Shown here: positions 1 to 8,830 of the stretch, one piece after another | How the letters are laid out: each line of letters starts with the position of its first letter | How positions within the stretch are numbered: position 1 is the first letter of the stretch | DNA from: Klebsiella grimontii | GTDB taxonomy: Bacteria; Pseudomonadota; Gammaproteobacteria; Enterobacterales; Enterobacteriaceae | Length of the DNA stretch: 64,000 bases | Direction of reading: 5' to 3' | NCBI RefSeq assembly: GCF_900200035.1 | Contig: NZ_FZTC01000023.1 | Location: 1 to 64,000 of the forward strand | Made by a program: the position numbers and the translations under genes | The notes under the pieces: generated by a model | Seen by the model: the letters and a program-made list of their open reading frames with translations, nothing else | Databases searched by the model: none | Told to the model about the DNA's origin: nothing

Positions 1-19
1 AATCCGGCCCCCGCAACCA
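1..19 (+). tRNA. Initiator tRNA-Met (fMet), 3' end only
   Basis: The first 19 bases match the 3' end of enterobacterial initiator tRNA: the T-arm end, the acceptor strand CCCCCGC and a terminal ACCA. The rest of the gene lies outside the window. In E. coli the metZWV initiator tRNA cluster sits beside amiC in this orientation, and amiC is present here at 37246. This anchors the position of the window and shows that the cob-pdu block lies between the tRNA and amiC. Confidence 0.85.
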
Positions 20-28
20 ACATCATAA

Positions 29-50
29 ACACCCTCAAGGGTGTTTTTTT
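29..50 (+). terminator. Rho-independent terminator after the tRNA
   Basis: The stem ACACCCT (29-35) pairs with AGGGTGT (38-44) around a 2-base loop, followed by a run of T to base 50. It ends the tRNA transcript on the plus strand. On the minus strand the hairpin has only a short T run, so it is at best a weak terminator for cobT. Confidence 0.8.
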
Positions 51-119
51 GTTTCTGCGCTCCGCAAAATCTTATGCCTGATTCAGGGAACGCCGCAGCG
101 CCGCCCCCTAATGCCTTTC

Positions 120-1175
120 TCAGCCCTTCGGCAAAACAATATTGCTCGCCGCCAGCATGCCCATCTCGTGGTACATCGCGCAGGCCGCTTCCACGATCGG
201 CATCGCCAGCGCCGCGCCGCTGCCTTCGCCCAGACGCATCCCCATATTCAGGTAGGGCTCCAGTTCGAGATGCATCAGCGCCGTACGCGCGCCCTTCTCC
301 GCCGAATAGTGGGACGGGATTAGATAGGGTTTCACTTCCGGCGCAATTCGGCACGCCGCCAGCGCCGCCGCGTAGGAGAGGAAGCCGTCGAGCACCACCG
401 GCAGGCCGCAGGAGGCCGCGCCCAGCATCACGCCCGTCATCCCCAATAAATCAAAACCGCCCACTTTCGCCAGCACGTCCAGGCCATCATTCGGGTCGGG
501 TCGATTGACGGCAATTGCCCGACGCACCACCTCCACTTTGTTAGCGACTTTCGCCAACGGCAGATTAGCGCCAATCCCCACCACCTCCTGGGCATCGCTG
601 CCGGTCAGGACGCTGACAATCGCCGCCGCCGGGGTGGTATTCGCCATCCCGAGCTCCCCGACGCCGAACAGCGTCACGCCATCCTGCGCCAGCCCTCGGG
701 TATAGCGCATCACCTCCAGCAGCAGCTCTTCCGCCTGGCCGCGGCGCATTGCCGGACCGACGGCGATATTGCCGCAGCCGCGCGCCACGCGCATGTTGAT
801 AACGCCCGGAATAAGCTCGGCATCGATCCCGACGTCAATGACGTGCACCTTCGCGCCCGCCTGCGCCGCCAGTACGCAAACGCCGGTTTTGCCTAGCGTC
901 ATATTCGCCGCCTGAATCGCGGTGACCGCTTTCGGCGAGATGGCGACCCCTTCGTCCCACACGCCGTGGTCGGCGCACATCACCAGCAGCGCCTTCTTTT
1001 TCACCTGCGGGACGCCGTCAAGGCCGGGCATGCCCGCCAGCTGTACGGCAAGATCTTCAAGGCGTCCAAGGCTTCCGGGCGGCTTCAGCAGGCCGTCAAT
1101 ATGAAGCCGGGCGCGCGCCATCGCGTTTTCATCAGGCGCAGGGATCGCACCCAGTAGAGAGGTTAAGCTTTGCAT
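120..1175 (-). CDS. cobT: Nicotinate-nucleotide:dimethylbenzimidazole phosphoribosyltransferase CobT
   Basis: CobT transfers phosphoribose from nicotinate mononucleotide to 5,6-dimethylbenzimidazole, giving alpha-ribazole phosphate for the lower ligand of B12. It is cytosolic. The protein of about 351 residues is collinear with Salmonella CobT (356), with the conserved stretches [23 protein letters not shown] and [11 protein letters not shown] and a glycine-rich [10 protein letters not shown] segment near the C-terminus. I chose the ATG at 1175 (MQSLTSLL) by comparison with Salmonella; an in-frame ATG at 1190 adds five residues. The open frame extends further upstream over the end of cobU, but that part does not resemble CobT. 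It is the last gene of the cbi-cob operon. cobS, which normally precedes it, is absent. Confidence 0.95.
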   Translation of the reverse strand: MQSLTSLLGAIPAPDENAMARARLHIDGLLKPPGSLGRLEDLAVQLAGMPGLDGVPQVKKKALLVMCADHGVWDEGVAISPKAVTAIQAANMTLGKTGVCVLAAQAGAKVHVIDVGIDAELIPGVINMRVARGCGNIAVGPAMRRGQAEELLLEVMRYTRGLAQDGVTLFGVGELGMANTTPAAAIVSVLTGSDAQEVVGIGANLPLAKVANKVEVVRRAIAVNRPDPNDGLDVLAKVGGFDLLGMTGVMLGAASCGLPVVLDGFLSYAAALAACRIAPEVKPYLIPSHYSAEKGARTALMHLELEPYLNMGMRLGEGSGAALAMPIVEAACAMYHEMGMLAASNIVLPKG

Positions 1176-1194
1176 AGAGGTTCTCGTCATGTTG

Positions 1195-1216
1195 GCTGGC
1201 TCAGGGCAGAGCCAGC
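1195..1216 (-). other. Intercistronic hairpin between cobU and cobT
   Basis: GCTGGCTC (1195-1202) and GAGCCAGC (1209-1216) form a perfect 8-bp inverted repeat with a 6-base loop. No T run follows on the minus strand, so it does not look like a terminator. It lies in the 74-base gap where cobS is expected, upstream of the cobT start. It could protect or process mRNA, or be a deletion scar; neither can be decided from sequence. Confidence 0.5.
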
Positions 1217-1249
1217 AGGAAGAATAACTCCCGGTACGGAGCGCCTGAT

Positions 1250-1795
1250 TTACTTGATTTTCACACCGATGCCCGACACCACCAGCCAGACGTCGTCCGC
1301 CGCCGCCGCAAGACGCTGGTTGACGCGCCCGGCGATGTCGCGGAAATGGCGGGCCAGACGATTCTCCGGCACAATCCCCATCCCCACTTCGTTGGTCACC
1401 AGCACCACGCGGGCCGGACAGCGCTGGCAGGCGGCGATCAGGACGTCGATTTCGGCGTCGATCGCCCGTTCCATCGCCGCATAATCCCAGCCGTCCGGTG
1501 CGCTGTCGCCGCCCAGCGCAAACAGCAGGTTGGTCACCATGGTGGTGATGCATTCCAGCAAAATCGCCTCTTGCGGGGCGATATCCGGCGTTATCAGCTC
1601 ATCAAGCTGCTGCCAGCGCTCGGCGGTACGCCAGTGTGCGGGCCTGCCGTCGCGGTGGTGCTGGATCCTCGCCGCCATCTCGTCATCAAAGATCTGCGAG
1701 GTGGCGATGTACAGTACCTGCGGCGCATGGGCAATCAGCGCTTCGGCATGACGGCTTTTACCGCTGCGCGCCCCGCCGGTGACTAAAGTCAGCAT
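1250..1795 (-). CDS. cobU: Adenosylcobinamide kinase / guanylyltransferase CobU
   Basis: A bifunctional cytosolic enzyme that phosphorylates adenosylcobinamide and then transfers GMP to give adenosylcobinamide-GDP. The 181-residue protein has a P-loop GGARSGKS at residues 7-14. His46, the residue guanylylated in the Salmonella enzyme, is present in the HHRDG segment. [11 protein letters not shown] near residues 133-143 is typical of the family. The start overlaps the end of cbiP by 7 bases, indicating translational coupling. Its product is normally used by CobS, whose gene is not in this window. Confidence 0.96.
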   Translation of the reverse strand: MLTLVTGGARSGKSRHAEALIAHAPQVLYIATSQIFDDEMAARIQHHRDGRPAHWRTAERWQQLDELITPDIAPQEAILLECITTMVTNLLFALGGDSAPDGWDYAAMERAIDAEIDVLIAACQRCPARVVLVTNEVGMGIVPENRLARHFRDIAGRVNQRLAAAADDVWLVVSGIGVKIK

Positions 1796-3312
1796 ATGGG
1801 CTCCTGATGCTGGCGCATGATGGCGTAGATTTTTTCGATATCGATATACTGGCGCATCGCGTCGGCCAGCAGATCGAACTGGCGGGATTTATACTGCGCA
1901 TATTCGAAATCGCTATCCAGCGCCGCCAGCCCTTTACACTGGCGCAGGCCGTTAACCAGCGCGCGGGTAAATTCATCGCTATCAAACAGGCCGTGCAGAT
2001 AGGTGCCAAACGCCAGGCCGTCATCGCTGACCGCGCCGTCCGCTACGCTCAGCCCGTTTTTATGGAGTTGCATCAGCGAACGGCAGCCGTCGCGAAGCTC
2101 GGTTTCGCCCATATGGATCTCATAGCCGCGTACGGCCAGCCCCGCCGTTGCCGCCAGCCACGCCGGCAGCCCTAGGGCCAGGGTCGCCGTCACCTGGGTC
2201 GTGGTTTTGTGCTGCGCAAAGTGGGTGACGGTATTGAGCAACCCCAGCCCCGGCTGCGTGCCAAGCCCCGACTCCACCTCATCAATAATGGTTTCGCCGA
2301 GCATCTGGTAGCCGCCGCAGACCCCCAGCACCGGTACGCCCTGACGCCGGGCCTGCAGTACCGCGTGCGCCATACCGCTTTCGCGCAGCCAGCGCAGATC
2401 GCCGAGCGTGTTTTTACTGCCCGGCAGGATAATCATATCCACGCCCGCCAGCTCCTGCGGCTGGCGAACGTAGCGGACGCGGACGTCCGGCTGCGCCGCC
2501 AGCGCGTTGAAATCGGTAAAATTGGCGATGTGCGGCAGCTGAACCACGGCAATCTCAATGTCGCGCCTGTCGGTGCGCAGATATTTACCTTTTTGCAGCG
2601 CCACGCCGTCCTCATCTTCGAGATCGACGTCCAGCCACGGCATCACGCCGAGCACCGGGACGCCGGTGAGCGCTTCTATCTGCTCGATCCCGGAGTAGAG
2701 CAGCGCCACGTCGCCGCGAAATTTGTTGATAATCACCCCCTTGACCCGCGCGCGCTCGTGGCCGTGCAGCAGCGCGAGGGTGCCGTAGATAGAGGCGAAT
2801 ACGCCGCCGCGATCGATATCCGCCACGAGGATCACCGGGCACTGCGCCATCTCGGCCATGCCCATATTGACGATGTCGCGATCGCGCAGGTTGATCTCTG
2901 CCGGGCTGCCCGCCCCTTCCAGCACCAGCACATCATGTTCGGCGGCCAGGCTGTTATAGACCGAGAGGATCTGTTCGCGCAGGCGCGGCTTATATTCGTG
3001 ATAGCTCACCGCGTCCATATCGGTCGCCACCTTGCCCATCAGCACCACCTGCGCTTTGCGGTCGCTGGTCGGCTTGAGCAGCACCGGGTTCATGCGCACA
3101 TCCGGCGTAATCCCCGCCGCTTCGGCCTGGAAAATCTGCGCCCGGCCCATCTCTTTGCCATCCGGCGTAATACCGGAATTGAGCGCCATATTCTGCGATT
3201 TAAACGGCGCGGTGCGCTGACCGTCCTGATAAAAAATACGGCACAGCCCCGCGACCAGCACGCTTTTACCGACGTCAGAAGCGGTGCCCTGTAACATAAT
3301 TGCCAGCGTCAT
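1789..3312 (-). CDS. cbiP: Cobyric acid synthase CbiP
   Basis: A glutamine-dependent amidotransferase that amidates four side-chain carboxylates (b, d, e, g) of adenosylcobyrinic acid a,c-diamide. At 507 residues it has the usual length. The N-terminal dethiobiotin-synthetase-like ATPase domain carries [12 protein letters not shown]. The C-terminal class I glutamine amidotransferase domain has the nucleophile in [10 protein letters not shown], Cys at about residue 332, and a later YLHGLFD histidine segment. The ATG overlaps the cbiO stop by four bases (ATGA). Confidence 0.97.
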   Translation of the reverse strand: MTLAIMLQGTASDVGKSVLVAGLCRIFYQDGQRTAPFKSQNMALNSGITPDGKEMGRAQIFQAEAAGITPDVRMNPVLLKPTSDRKAQVVLMGKVATDMDAVSYHEYKPRLREQILSVYNSLAAEHDVLVLEGAGSPAEINLRDRDIVNMGMAEMAQCPVILVADIDRGGVFASIYGTLALLHGHERARVKGVIINKFRGDVALLYSGIEQIEALTGVPVLGVMPWLDVDLEDEDGVALQKGKYLRTDRRDIEIAVVQLPHIANFTDFNALAAQPDVRVRYVRQPQELAGVDMIILPGSKNTLGDLRWLRESGMAHAVLQARRQGVPVLGVCGGYQMLGETIIDEVESGLGTQPGLGLLNTVTHFAQHKTTTQVTATLALGLPAWLAATAGLAVRGYEIHMGETELRDGCRSLMQLHKNGLSVADGAVSDDGLAFGTYLHGLFDSDEFTRALVNGLRQCKGLAALDSDFEYAQYKSRQFDLLADAMRQYIDIEKIYAIMRQHQEPIC

Positions 3313-4124
3313 GACGCCTCCTTCATCGCGTTGCTTCGCATCCGCGTAAAAAATTCTTCTTCGGTTTTACACAGCGGCAGCCCGAGCTGCGCGTGCAGCT
3401 TCACCAGCCACGGCTGGGTAAGCCCGGCCTGGGCCATCAGTTCGCTGCGGGCAAACACCTCGCCGGGTTCGCCGTGCGCCAGCACTTCGCCGCGGCGTAA
3501 CACGTAAACCGCATCGCTAACTTCATAGATCAGATCGATATCGTGGCTGGAGATCGCCACGTGGTTGCCCCGATCGGCAATGCGCTTAATGATGTCGATC
3601 ATCTGCGCGCGCCCCGAGGGATCGAGCCCCGCCGTCGGCTCGTCGAGCAGTAAGTAGCGCGCCTGCAGCACCAGCGCCCCGGCTATCGCCACGCGCTTTT
3701 TCTGCCCGTGGCTCAGGCACTGAATCGGCTGGTGACGAAACCCCTGGGCATCGACGAGAGTCAGCGCATCGTCCACCCGCCGGGCGATTTCCTCTTCCGC
3801 AACCCCCAGGTTACGCAGGCTAAAGGCAATATCGCTGTCGATATCGGTATAGAAGATTTGCTGGTCCGGGTCCTGAAAAACGGTCGCCACCTGCTGGCGC
3901 AGCGCCAGCAGGCCGCGCTTGCTGTAGTCCAGCGGTTTTCCTTGCCACTGCACCGCCCCGCTCTGCGGGCGCAGCAGACCGCTCAGATTCATAAACAGCG
4001 TCGATTTTCCGCAGCCGTTCGCCCCCACCAGTCCGGTCACCGCGTGATGGGAAAAATCCAGCGTCAGCCCCTTCAGCACCGGCTCGTCCTGATAGCGAAA
4101 CCAGAGATCGGTCGTGGCAAGCAT
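3309..4124 (-). CDS. cbiO: Cobalt ECF transporter ATPase CbiO
   Basis: ATP-binding subunit that powers cobalt uptake by CbiMNQO at the inner membrane. The 271-residue protein has all the ABC motifs: Walker [10 protein letters not shown] (residues 34-42), Q-loop in FQDPDQQ, signature LSHGQKKR, Walker [12 protein letters not shown] and the switch histidine in ISSHDIDLI. It follows cbiQ with an 8-base gap and overlaps cbiP by four bases. Confidence 0.96.
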   Translation of the reverse strand: MLATTDLWFRYQDEPVLKGLTLDFSHHAVTGLVGANGCGKSTLFMNLSGLLRPQSGAVQWQGKPLDYSKRGLLALRQQVATVFQDPDQQIFYTDIDSDIAFSLRNLGVAEEEIARRVDDALTLVDAQGFRHQPIQCLSHGQKKRVAIAGALVLQARYLLLDEPTAGLDPSGRAQMIDIIKRIADRGNHVAISSHDIDLIYEVSDAVYVLRRGEVLAHGEPGEVFARSELMAQAGLTQPWLVKLHAQLGLPLCKTEEEFFTRMRSNAMKEAS

Positions 4125-4132
4125 ACTTATCC

Positions 4133-4810
4133 TTAGAGGTGAAAATCACCCTGATACAGTTTGATATCCAGCGTGGTGCTCATCTGCTGGTAGCGGATCA
4201 TCACCCGGGTAAACAGCAGTCCTACCAGCATGGCCAGCGAACGATAGCCCTTCGGCACGCTACGGTAGCCAAAACGTAATGTTTGCGCACGGTGAATCGC
4301 CAGCGCTTCGTCTAACAGAATAAAAATAAAGCGCCAGGTCAGCAGGATTTGCTCGGTCAGCAGCCGCGGCACCCGCCCACGCTTGAGCAGCACAATAAGC
4401 TGCGGGAACGGCAGATTCAGCACCAGCCAGAAGGTGGACGCCAGCGCCGCCAGGCTGCGCCAGAAGGTCTGATTGGCGGTCGTCAGCCCCTCCGATGTGA
4501 TGCCCAGCCGGACGCCGCCCAGCGGCAGGCTCACCAGCAGATCCTGCGGATCGCGGCTGACGCTAAACAGAATGGTCAACACCCCGATCAGCAGGAAGCC
4601 AAACGGCAGCGCCATCCAGCGGCACCAGCGCCACGGCGAGACCCGCAGCAGCCAGCAGGTTAAGGCGGCAATCAGCGCCATTTCGATACCCTGCCCCAGC
4701 GGTGGCAGGGTAAAGGCCAGCCCCATCAGCAGCAGCCAGAACAGGAACTTGCGCTCCGGCGCGACGTGAAACCAGCGGCTCTGGTAGCTGAGTCGGTCAA
4801 ACCCGGTCAT
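4133..4810 (-). CDS. cbiQ: Cobalt ECF transporter permease CbiQ
   Basis: Transmembrane coupling subunit of the CbiMNQO cobalt importer. The protein of 225 residues has several hydrophobic segments, including FLFWLLLMGLAFTLPPLG near the N-terminus and a WLVLNLPFPQLIVLL helix. The cytoplasmic region RAQTLRFGYRS fits the ATPase-contacting helix of the family. The ATG at 4810 was preferred to the GTG directly before it because it gives the Salmonella length. It overlaps cbiN by 14 bases. Confidence 0.94.
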   Translation of the reverse strand: MTGFDRLSYQSRWFHVAPERKFLFWLLLMGLAFTLPPLGQGIEMALIAALTCWLLRVSPWRWCRWMALPFGFLLIGVLTILFSVSRDPQDLLVSLPLGGVRLGITSEGLTTANQTFWRSLAALASTFWLVLNLPFPQLIVLLKRGRVPRLLTEQILLTWRFIFILLDEALAIHRAQTLRFGYRSVPKGYRSLAMLVGLLFTRVMIRYQQMSTTLDIKLYQGDFHL

Positions 4811-5078
4811 CACGGCGCTGTCTGCCTTTGCTGTAGCCCAGAATATAGAATATCACCGCCGCGCCAAGAGAGCCCTGGAGCGTAAACAGCAGGCTCTCAA
4901 TCTCCCCGCTTGCCGGTTCATACAGCGGCTGGAACCACGGCTCATAATGCGGCGCGACCACCTGAATCTGGCTCTCCGCCTCGCCGTCCGAGCCGCCAAA
5001 CTCGCCGCCGTGATCGACAAAGAACGGCAGGATCACCAGCGCCACCACCATGGCTAACAATATCAGCGTCTTTTTCAT
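4797..5078 (-). CDS. cbiN: Cobalt transport protein CbiN
   Basis: Small accessory membrane subunit that supports metal insertion by CbiM. The 93-residue protein has one N-terminal hydrophobic segment (about residues 4-20), a periplasmic acidic loop rich in Gly, Glu and Asp, and a second helix near residues 63-82 followed by a basic tail GRQRRDD. That is the standard two-helix layout. It sits one base after the cbiM stop codon. Confidence 0.94.
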   Translation of the reverse strand: MKKTLILLAMVVALVILPFFVDHGGEFGGSDGEAESQIQVVAPHYEPWFQPLYEPASGEIESLLFTLQGSLGAAVIFYILGYSKGRQRRDDRV

Positions 5079-5079
5079 G

Positions 5080-5817
5080 TTAATGCCCCTGTGCGGTAAT
5101 TAGCTGACGTTTGGTCAACTGGTCGTAGATCATGACGGTTAACAGCCCTTCAGCAATGGCGATCGGGATCTGGGTCAGGCAGAAGATCCCCATAAACTTG
5201 ACGATCGAGCCGGTCGCGCCGGCAGTCGGATCCGGGAAGGCCACGCCGAGCTGGACCGAGGTGACAAAGTAGGTCACCAGATCCGCCAGCATGGCGCAGA
5301 GAAACACCCCGACATCGCGACGAATGCCCGCGCGGCAGGCCATTTTCCATACCATATAGCCGACCACCGGCCCGATGACCGCCATCGACATGCCGTTCGC
5401 GCCGAGCGTCGTCAGCCCGCCGTGCGCCAGCAGCAGCGCCTGGAACAGCAGCACGATGGCCCCAAGGATCGCCACCACGCCCGGCCCGAAGAGAATCACC
5501 GCCAGGCCGACGCCGGTCGGGTGCGAACAGCTGCCGGTGACGGAAGGAATTTTCAGCGCCGAGAGGACAAAAATAAACGCCCCGCACAGCGCCAGCAGCA
5601 CCTTCTGGTTATTATCTTCCTGCACGATACGGCGCAGGCGAACCAGCCCGTACCACAGGCAGGGTAAAAACAGCAGCCACCACGCCAGGGCCCACATCGG
5701 CGGTAAAAACCCCTCCATGATGTGCATCGCGAAAGCCTTTTCGGGCACCACTATCAGCAATAGCGCCGCAGCTAAGCCGCTGAAAGACAGCTGTTTTAGC
5801 TGTTGTTCAAGTTTCAT
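5080..5817 (-). CDS. cbiM: Cobalt transport substrate-binding membrane protein CbiM
   Basis: Substrate-specific component of the cobalt importer. The mature N-terminus MHIMEGFLPP, whose histidine helps ligate the metal, follows a cleavable signal-like segment ending VVPEKAFA. The body is strongly hydrophobic with multiple helices and a conserved GSCSHPTGVG segment. I set the start at ATG 5817 (MKLEQQL), giving 245 residues as in Salmonella. This ATG overlaps the cbiL stop by four bases; the five codons upstream lack support. Confidence 0.95.
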   Translation of the reverse strand: MKLEQQLKQLSFSGLAAALLLIVVPEKAFAMHIMEGFLPPMWALAWWLLFLPCLWYGLVRLRRIVQEDNNQKVLLALCGAFIFVLSALKIPSVTGSCSHPTGVGLAVILFGPGVVAILGAIVLLFQALLLAHGGLTTLGANGMSMAVIGPVVGYMVWKMACRAGIRRDVGVFLCAMLADLVTYFVTSVQLGVAFPDPTAGATGSIVKFMGIFCLTQIPIAIAEGLLTVMIYDQLTKRQLITAQGH

Positions 5818-6527
5818 TCTGCATACTCCCACTGTTTGTTGACCAGAATGGTCGAGAAATAGGGCAGCGGCTGGTCGTCGCTGACTTCAGTCAAATGACG
5901 CCAGCACTGCTCGCCCGGCAGCGTGGCTTCGGACATCATCAGCGCGGCATCCAGCAGGCCGTTTTTCGCCAGCAGCGCTTTGATGCGGGGAAAGCGCCCG
6001 TAGACTTTCATCAGCACCAGGCTTTCATGCTGGCGCAGCGCCTGCTCGATTTCCGTTTCCGGCGCGGTGCAGGAGATCACCGCCAGCGACTGCTGTTCCA
6101 TGGCCAGCGGCGTTTTTGAACGCGCGGCAATGGCGGCGAAAGAGGTGACGCCGGGCACAATCTCCAGCCACTCCGGGCAGCCGATGCGCTGGAGTAAGAA
6201 CACCCAGGTGCTAAACAGCATGGCGTCGCCAAGGGTAATAAACCCGACCTGCTTGCCCGCTTCCACTTCCTGAACCAGCGCGGCGGCGACCTCGTCCCAC
6301 ACCGCCTCTTTTTCCGCGCTGTCGGCGCTCATCGGGAAATGGCAGCAGCGCACTTCGGTCTGTTCGCCGATATATTCGCGCACGATGGAGAACGCGAGGC
6401 TGTCGCCGCCTTTACGTCCGGCGGGCGCGTAGAGAATGTCCAGCGTGCCCAGCACCCGCGCCGCGCGCACGGTGATCAGATCGGCGGCGCCGGGGCCGGT
6501 GCTCAGGGCGTACAGTTTGCCGCTCAT
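5814..6527 (-). CDS. cbiL: Cobalt-precorrin-2 C20-methyltransferase CbiL
   Basis: Uses S-adenosylmethionine to methylate C20 of cobalt-precorrin-2 (cobalt-sirohydrochlorin) in the oxygen-independent B12 pathway. The start at 6527 (MSGKLYALSTGPG) gives 237 residues, the Salmonella length, and overlaps the cbiK stop as ATGA. The GPGAADLITVRA motif and a central ITLGDAMLFSTW segment are typical of tetrapyrrole methylases. The open frame extends 31 codons upstream within cbiK, without homology. Confidence 0.95.
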   Translation of the reverse strand: MSGKLYALSTGPGAADLITVRAARVLGTLDILYAPAGRKGGDSLAFSIVREYIGEQTEVRCCHFPMSADSAEKEAVWDEVAAALVQEVEAGKQVGFITLGDAMLFSTWVFLLQRIGCPEWLEIVPGVTSFAAIAARSKTPLAMEQQSLAVISCTAPETEIEQALRQHESLVLMKVYGRFPRIKALLAKNGLLDAALMMSEATLPGEQCWRHLTEVSDDQPLPYFSTILVNKQWEYAE

Positions 6528-7318
6528 GCCGCCTCCTCCATCGCCAGGCTCAGCGCCTGCCGCAGGTGGGCGACAAACATCGCGCGCACCGCCGGATTCT
6601 CTCCCAGTCCGTTCAGCCACGGCGTCGCCGTGATACCGGCGGCGTTGAACAGCGTTTTCCAGGAATCCTCTTCGTCCGAGGCCATATCGTTAATGGCGTG
6701 ATCGCCGGCCACCAGCATCAGCGGCATCAGGTGCACGCCCTTCACCCCCTGCTGGCGCAGGCTGTCGATAAGAATATCGACCTCCGGATAGCTCTCGACC
6801 GCGCCGACCCGCGCCGGAAACCCCTTCGCCGTCATCATATGGTCCAGGCAGGCGTAGGCGGCGAAAGCGTGATGGCTGGCGCCGTGTCCCATAAAAACTA
6901 CCGTTTCATCGGCGGCAAGCGGCGGCATCTGCTGGCGCAGCGCCTGCATCAGCTGGACGTAATCGTTATGGCTGCTCAGCAGCGGCGCCCCCAGCGTCAG
7001 GCGGAGGAACAGCGGGCGCAGGCTTTGCACTTCGCGGACGATCTTTTCATACTCATCGCCGTTGATAATGTGCAGCGACTGAATCGCCACATCCTGGTAG
7101 CCCTGCTCGGCCAGCTTCTGCAACGCCTGCAGCGGGGTATCAATCTCAATGCCGTCGCGCTGTTTGAGCTTGCGGATAATCATCCCGGAGGTAAAGGCGC
7201 GAAACGTGTCGCGGTCCGGGCAGCTGGCCGCCAGCTCGCGCTCGCAGGCGACGATGTTTTTTTCACAGGTGTCGGGATAGCTGGTGCCAAAACTGACCAC
7301 CAGAAGCGCTTTTTTCAT
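6524..7318 (-). CDS. cbiK: Sirohydrochlorin cobaltochelatase CbiK
   Basis: Class II chelatase that inserts cobalt into sirohydrochlorin, the committing step of the anaerobic pathway. At 264 residues it matches Salmonella CbiK. His145 (in MGHGASHH) and His207 (in AGDHAIND), the metal-site histidines known for the Salmonella enzyme, are at the same positions. No export signal is seen, so it is cytosolic. Confidence 0.97.
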   Translation of the reverse strand: MKKALLVVSFGTSYPDTCEKNIVACERELAASCPDRDTFRAFTSGMIIRKLKQRDGIEIDTPLQALQKLAEQGYQDVAIQSLHIINGDEYEKIVREVQSLRPLFLRLTLGAPLLSSHNDYVQLMQALRQQMPPLAADETVVFMGHGASHHAFAAYACLDHMMTAKGFPARVGAVESYPEVDILIDSLRQQGVKGVHLMPLMLVAGDHAINDMASDEEDSWKTLFNAAGITATPWLNGLGENPAVRAMFVAHLRQALSLAMEEAA

Positions 7319-7328
7319 TTCTGACTCC

Positions 7329-8108
7329 TTAAGCAGCGGCCAGCCAGCGCGCTAAGCGCCGGGCAAAGGCAGCCTGACTTTCCAGTAATTCTTCACCGGT
7401 CACCAGCGGCGCCGGGCGCGTAATCACGATGCAGGGGATACCGGCATCCAGACAGGGTTGTACTTTTTCCTGATAGCCGCCCTCGGCGCCGGAGGCCTTG
7501 GTGATCACCACATCGGCCCGGCACTGGCGGTAGAAAGCGGCGTTGAACTCGGCGCTGAACGGCCCACACAGGGCGAAGATCTCGCCAACGCCGAACCCCA
7601 GCGCGGCGCACTGCGCGATGACATCGGCTACCGGCAACACCCGGGCCAGCAGCGTTTTTTCGCCTAATCCCGCCCGCCAGCGCGCCAGATCTTTGCTGCC
7701 CGTGGTGAGCAGCACGCGCGGACCGAAGCGCCGCGCGACCTCGCAGGCCTGTTCAATGCTCTCCACGGTATAGAGCAGCGGATGCGTCAGGCCGCTCAGC
7801 TGTTCAGGGCGCTGATAGCGGCTCAGCAGCACGCCGGCGGTTTCACAGGCCCGGACGATATTGCGGCTTACCGCTTCGGCGTAGGGGTGCGAAGCATCGA
7901 TCACCCAGCGGGTCCGGTTGGCCTTCAGCCAGGCGATCATCTCCTCCGGCTCAAGACGCCCGCAGCGCACCCGCCCGCGAATATCGCCCGCCAGCTGCTG
8001 GCCGGTCGGCGTCGCCACCGACAGGGTGTAGCGAACCTGCGCCGCGTCAAGCTGCTGGCACAGCGCCCGCGCGTCGCTGGTTCCGCCGATCACCAGCACC
8101 TCACTCAC
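7329..8108 (-). CDS. cbiJ: Cobalt-precorrin-6A reductase CbiJ
   Basis: NADPH-dependent reductase acting on cobalt-precorrin-6A during corrin ring synthesis. The 259-residue protein starts with a nucleotide-binding pattern VLVIGGTSDARAL. It carries the family segments WVIDASHPYAEAVS and VLLTTGSKDLARW. Its ATG overlaps the cbiH stop by four bases. Confidence 0.94.
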   Translation of the reverse strand: MSEVLVIGGTSDARALCQQLDAAQVRYTLSVATPTGQQLAGDIRGRVRCGRLEPEEMIAWLKANRTRWVIDASHPYAEAVSRNIVRACETAGVLLSRYQRPEQLSGLTHPLLYTVESIEQACEVARRFGPRVLLTTGSKDLARWRAGLGEKTLLARVLPVADVIAQCAALGFGVGEIFALCGPFSAEFNAAFYRQCRADVVITKASGAEGGYQEKVQPCLDAGIPCIVITRPAPLVTGEELLESQAAFARRLARWLAAA

Positions 8109-8830
8109 AGCACGTAGCCCCGCGGGGTGATCATCAGGCCATCCTGGATATAGGTCGCTTTATTGCCGACGATCACCAGGCTGGTCATATCGACCGGTTC
8201 AAAATCCATTTCCCCTAAGGTGGTCAGCCATTTCTCCTGCTTTTTACGTCCGGCGGACTTCACTACCCCCACCGGGGTCTGCGCGCTTTTGCTGGCCGAC
8301 AGCAGCTCAAAAGCGCGCGCCAGATGCCCTTCGCGGCCGCGGCTGCGCGGGTTGTAAAAACAGATCACGAAGTCGGCTTCCCCGGCGGCGACAATGCGCT
8401 TTTCAATCACCGGCCACGGGGTCAGCAGGTCGCTGAGGCTGATATGGCAGAAGTCGTGCATCAGCGGCGCGCCCAGCAGCGAGGCGGCGGCGATGCTGGC
8501 AGTCATCCCCGGGATCAGGCGAACTTCCACATCCAGCTTCTGCTTGCTGACCAGCTCAAGCACCAGTCCGGCCATGCCGTAAATACCGGCATCGCCGCTG
8601 CTGATCAGCGCCACGTTATGCCCGGCCTGCGCCAGCTCAATCGCCGCCTGGCAGCGTTCAATCTCTTTGCACATCCCGGTTTTGATCACCTGCTTATCGC
8701 CGGTAAAGGCTTTCACCAGGTGGGTGTAGGTTTTATAGCCAACGACGATTTCCGCCGCCTGCAGCGCCTCAATGGCCTCCATGGTCATCATTGACTGCGA
8801 GCCAGGGCCGATTCCGATTACGCTTAACAT
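8105..8830 (-). CDS. cbiH: Cobalt-factor III C17-methyltransferase CbiH
   Basis: A tetrapyrrole methylase that methylates C17 and drives ring contraction. The 241-residue protein has the N-terminal GIGPGSQSMMT loop, the SSGDAGIYGMA motif that forms the S-adenosylmethionine pocket, and VICFYNPRSRGR. Its start overlaps the last base of the cbiG stop (TAATG). Confidence 0.95.
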   Translation of the reverse strand: MLSVIGIGPGSQSMMTMEAIEALQAAEIVVGYKTYTHLVKAFTGDKQVIKTGMCKEIERCQAAIELAQAGHNVALISSGDAGIYGMAGLVLELVSKQKLDVEVRLIPGMTASIAAASLLGAPLMHDFCHISLSDLLTPWPVIEKRIVAAGEADFVICFYNPRSRGREGHLARAFELLSASKSAQTPVGVVKSAGRKKQEKWLTTLGEMDFEPVDMTSLVIVGNKATYIQDGLMITPRGYVL

